DNA from: Halocatena marina
GTDB lineage: Archaea; Halobacteriota; Halobacteria; Halobacteriales; Haloarculaceae
DNA: 64,000 nt
Assembly: GCF_025913575.1 (NCBI RefSeq)
Contig: NZ_CP109785.1
Coordinates: 310,001-374,000, forward strand
Direction of reading: 5' to 3'
The notes under the pieces are model-generated. The model was not told where the DNA came from. It saw only the letters and a program-made list of their open reading frames with translations, and ran no database searches. Made by a program: the position numbers and the translations under genes. Numbering within the stretch: the stretch's first letter is position 1; each line of letters opens with the position of its first letter. Positions 63,963-64,000 of this stretch are shown here, piece after piece.

Positions 63963-64000
63963 TGACTCTTCCAACACGAAGTTCGTACCTGTTGGTGTCT

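Overview
The window is chromosomal DNA of a halophilic archaeon (class Halobacteria). The evidence is the set of archaeal information genes (aIF2 gamma, Rpo7, Spt4, Cbf5, EMC3/DUF106 insertase, GTP-dependent dephospho-CoA kinase, GTP cyclohydrolase III), the strongly acidic proteins, TATA-type promoters about 27 bases before start codons with little or no leader, two archaeal tRNAs (Pro-GGG and Thr-UGU), and several protein families known only from haloarchaea. The base composition is moderate for the group, with clearly AT-richer gaps around the polysaccharide genes. I cannot name the genus from the sequence alone. No rRNA, insertion sequence, transposase, integrase or CRISPR array was seen.

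Layout. 0-4.4 kb: a small haloarchaeal protein and a methyltransferase, then the conserved archaeal block adk - EMC3/DUF106 - cmk - cbf5, closed by tRNA-Pro. 4.6-10 kb: AI-2E-family transporter, cytochrome P450, ilvD and a family 2 glycosyltransferase. 10.3-16.2 kb: a terminal oxidase operon (coxB, a coxA-coxC fusion, a subunit IV), convergent with a three-gene operon of membrane and zinc-finger proteins. 16.3-25.9 kb: alpha/beta hydrolase, a Nudix isopentenyl-diphosphate isomerase homologue without its catalytic cysteine, an Lrp regulator divergent from carA, an HD hydrolase, carB, small proteins and a thiolase. 26-32.4 kb: a translationally coupled AAA ATPase / metallo-beta-lactamase-fold pair, an FAD oxidoreductase, an orphan ABC ATPase, and haloarchaeal proteins. 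32.5-35.5 kb: the aIF2 gamma - PIN - rpo7 - spt4 - dephospho-CoA kinase operon. 36-41.7 kb: a membrane protein with an expanded Ser/Glu repeat tail, an O-methyltransferase, a decayed acyl-CoA synthetase, an acyl-CoA dehydrogenase and an Eis-like acetyltransferase. 42-47 kb: a two-subunit 2-oxoacid:ferredoxin oxidoreductase followed by its own Lrp regulator, a SRPBCC protein and a DMT exporter. 47-56.5 kb: a surface polysaccharide region (two alkaline-phosphatase-superfamily sulfatase-like enzymes, sugar epimerase, polyprenyl glycosylphosphotransferase, GT4, UppP-like phosphatase, Wzy/ligase-like polymerase). 56.5-64 kb: UspA, MscS channel, regulators, GTP cyclohydrolase III, a CBS/zinc-ribbon protein, pgk, a GNAT acetyltransferase and tRNA-Thr.

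How the genes work together. Most of the window is housekeeping: nucleotide synthesis (adk, cmk, carAB), branched-chain amino acids (ilvD), central carbon (pgk, 2-oxoacid oxidoreductase), respiration (cox) and gene expression. The main accessory region is the polysaccharide locus. The most informative regulatory signal is a pair of related inverted-repeat motifs in the same arrangement (centres about 53 and 50 bases apart) before carA and carB, next to a divergent Lrp-family gene. This suggests that one Lrp protein controls carbamoyl-phosphate synthesis although the two subunit genes lie convergently and apart.
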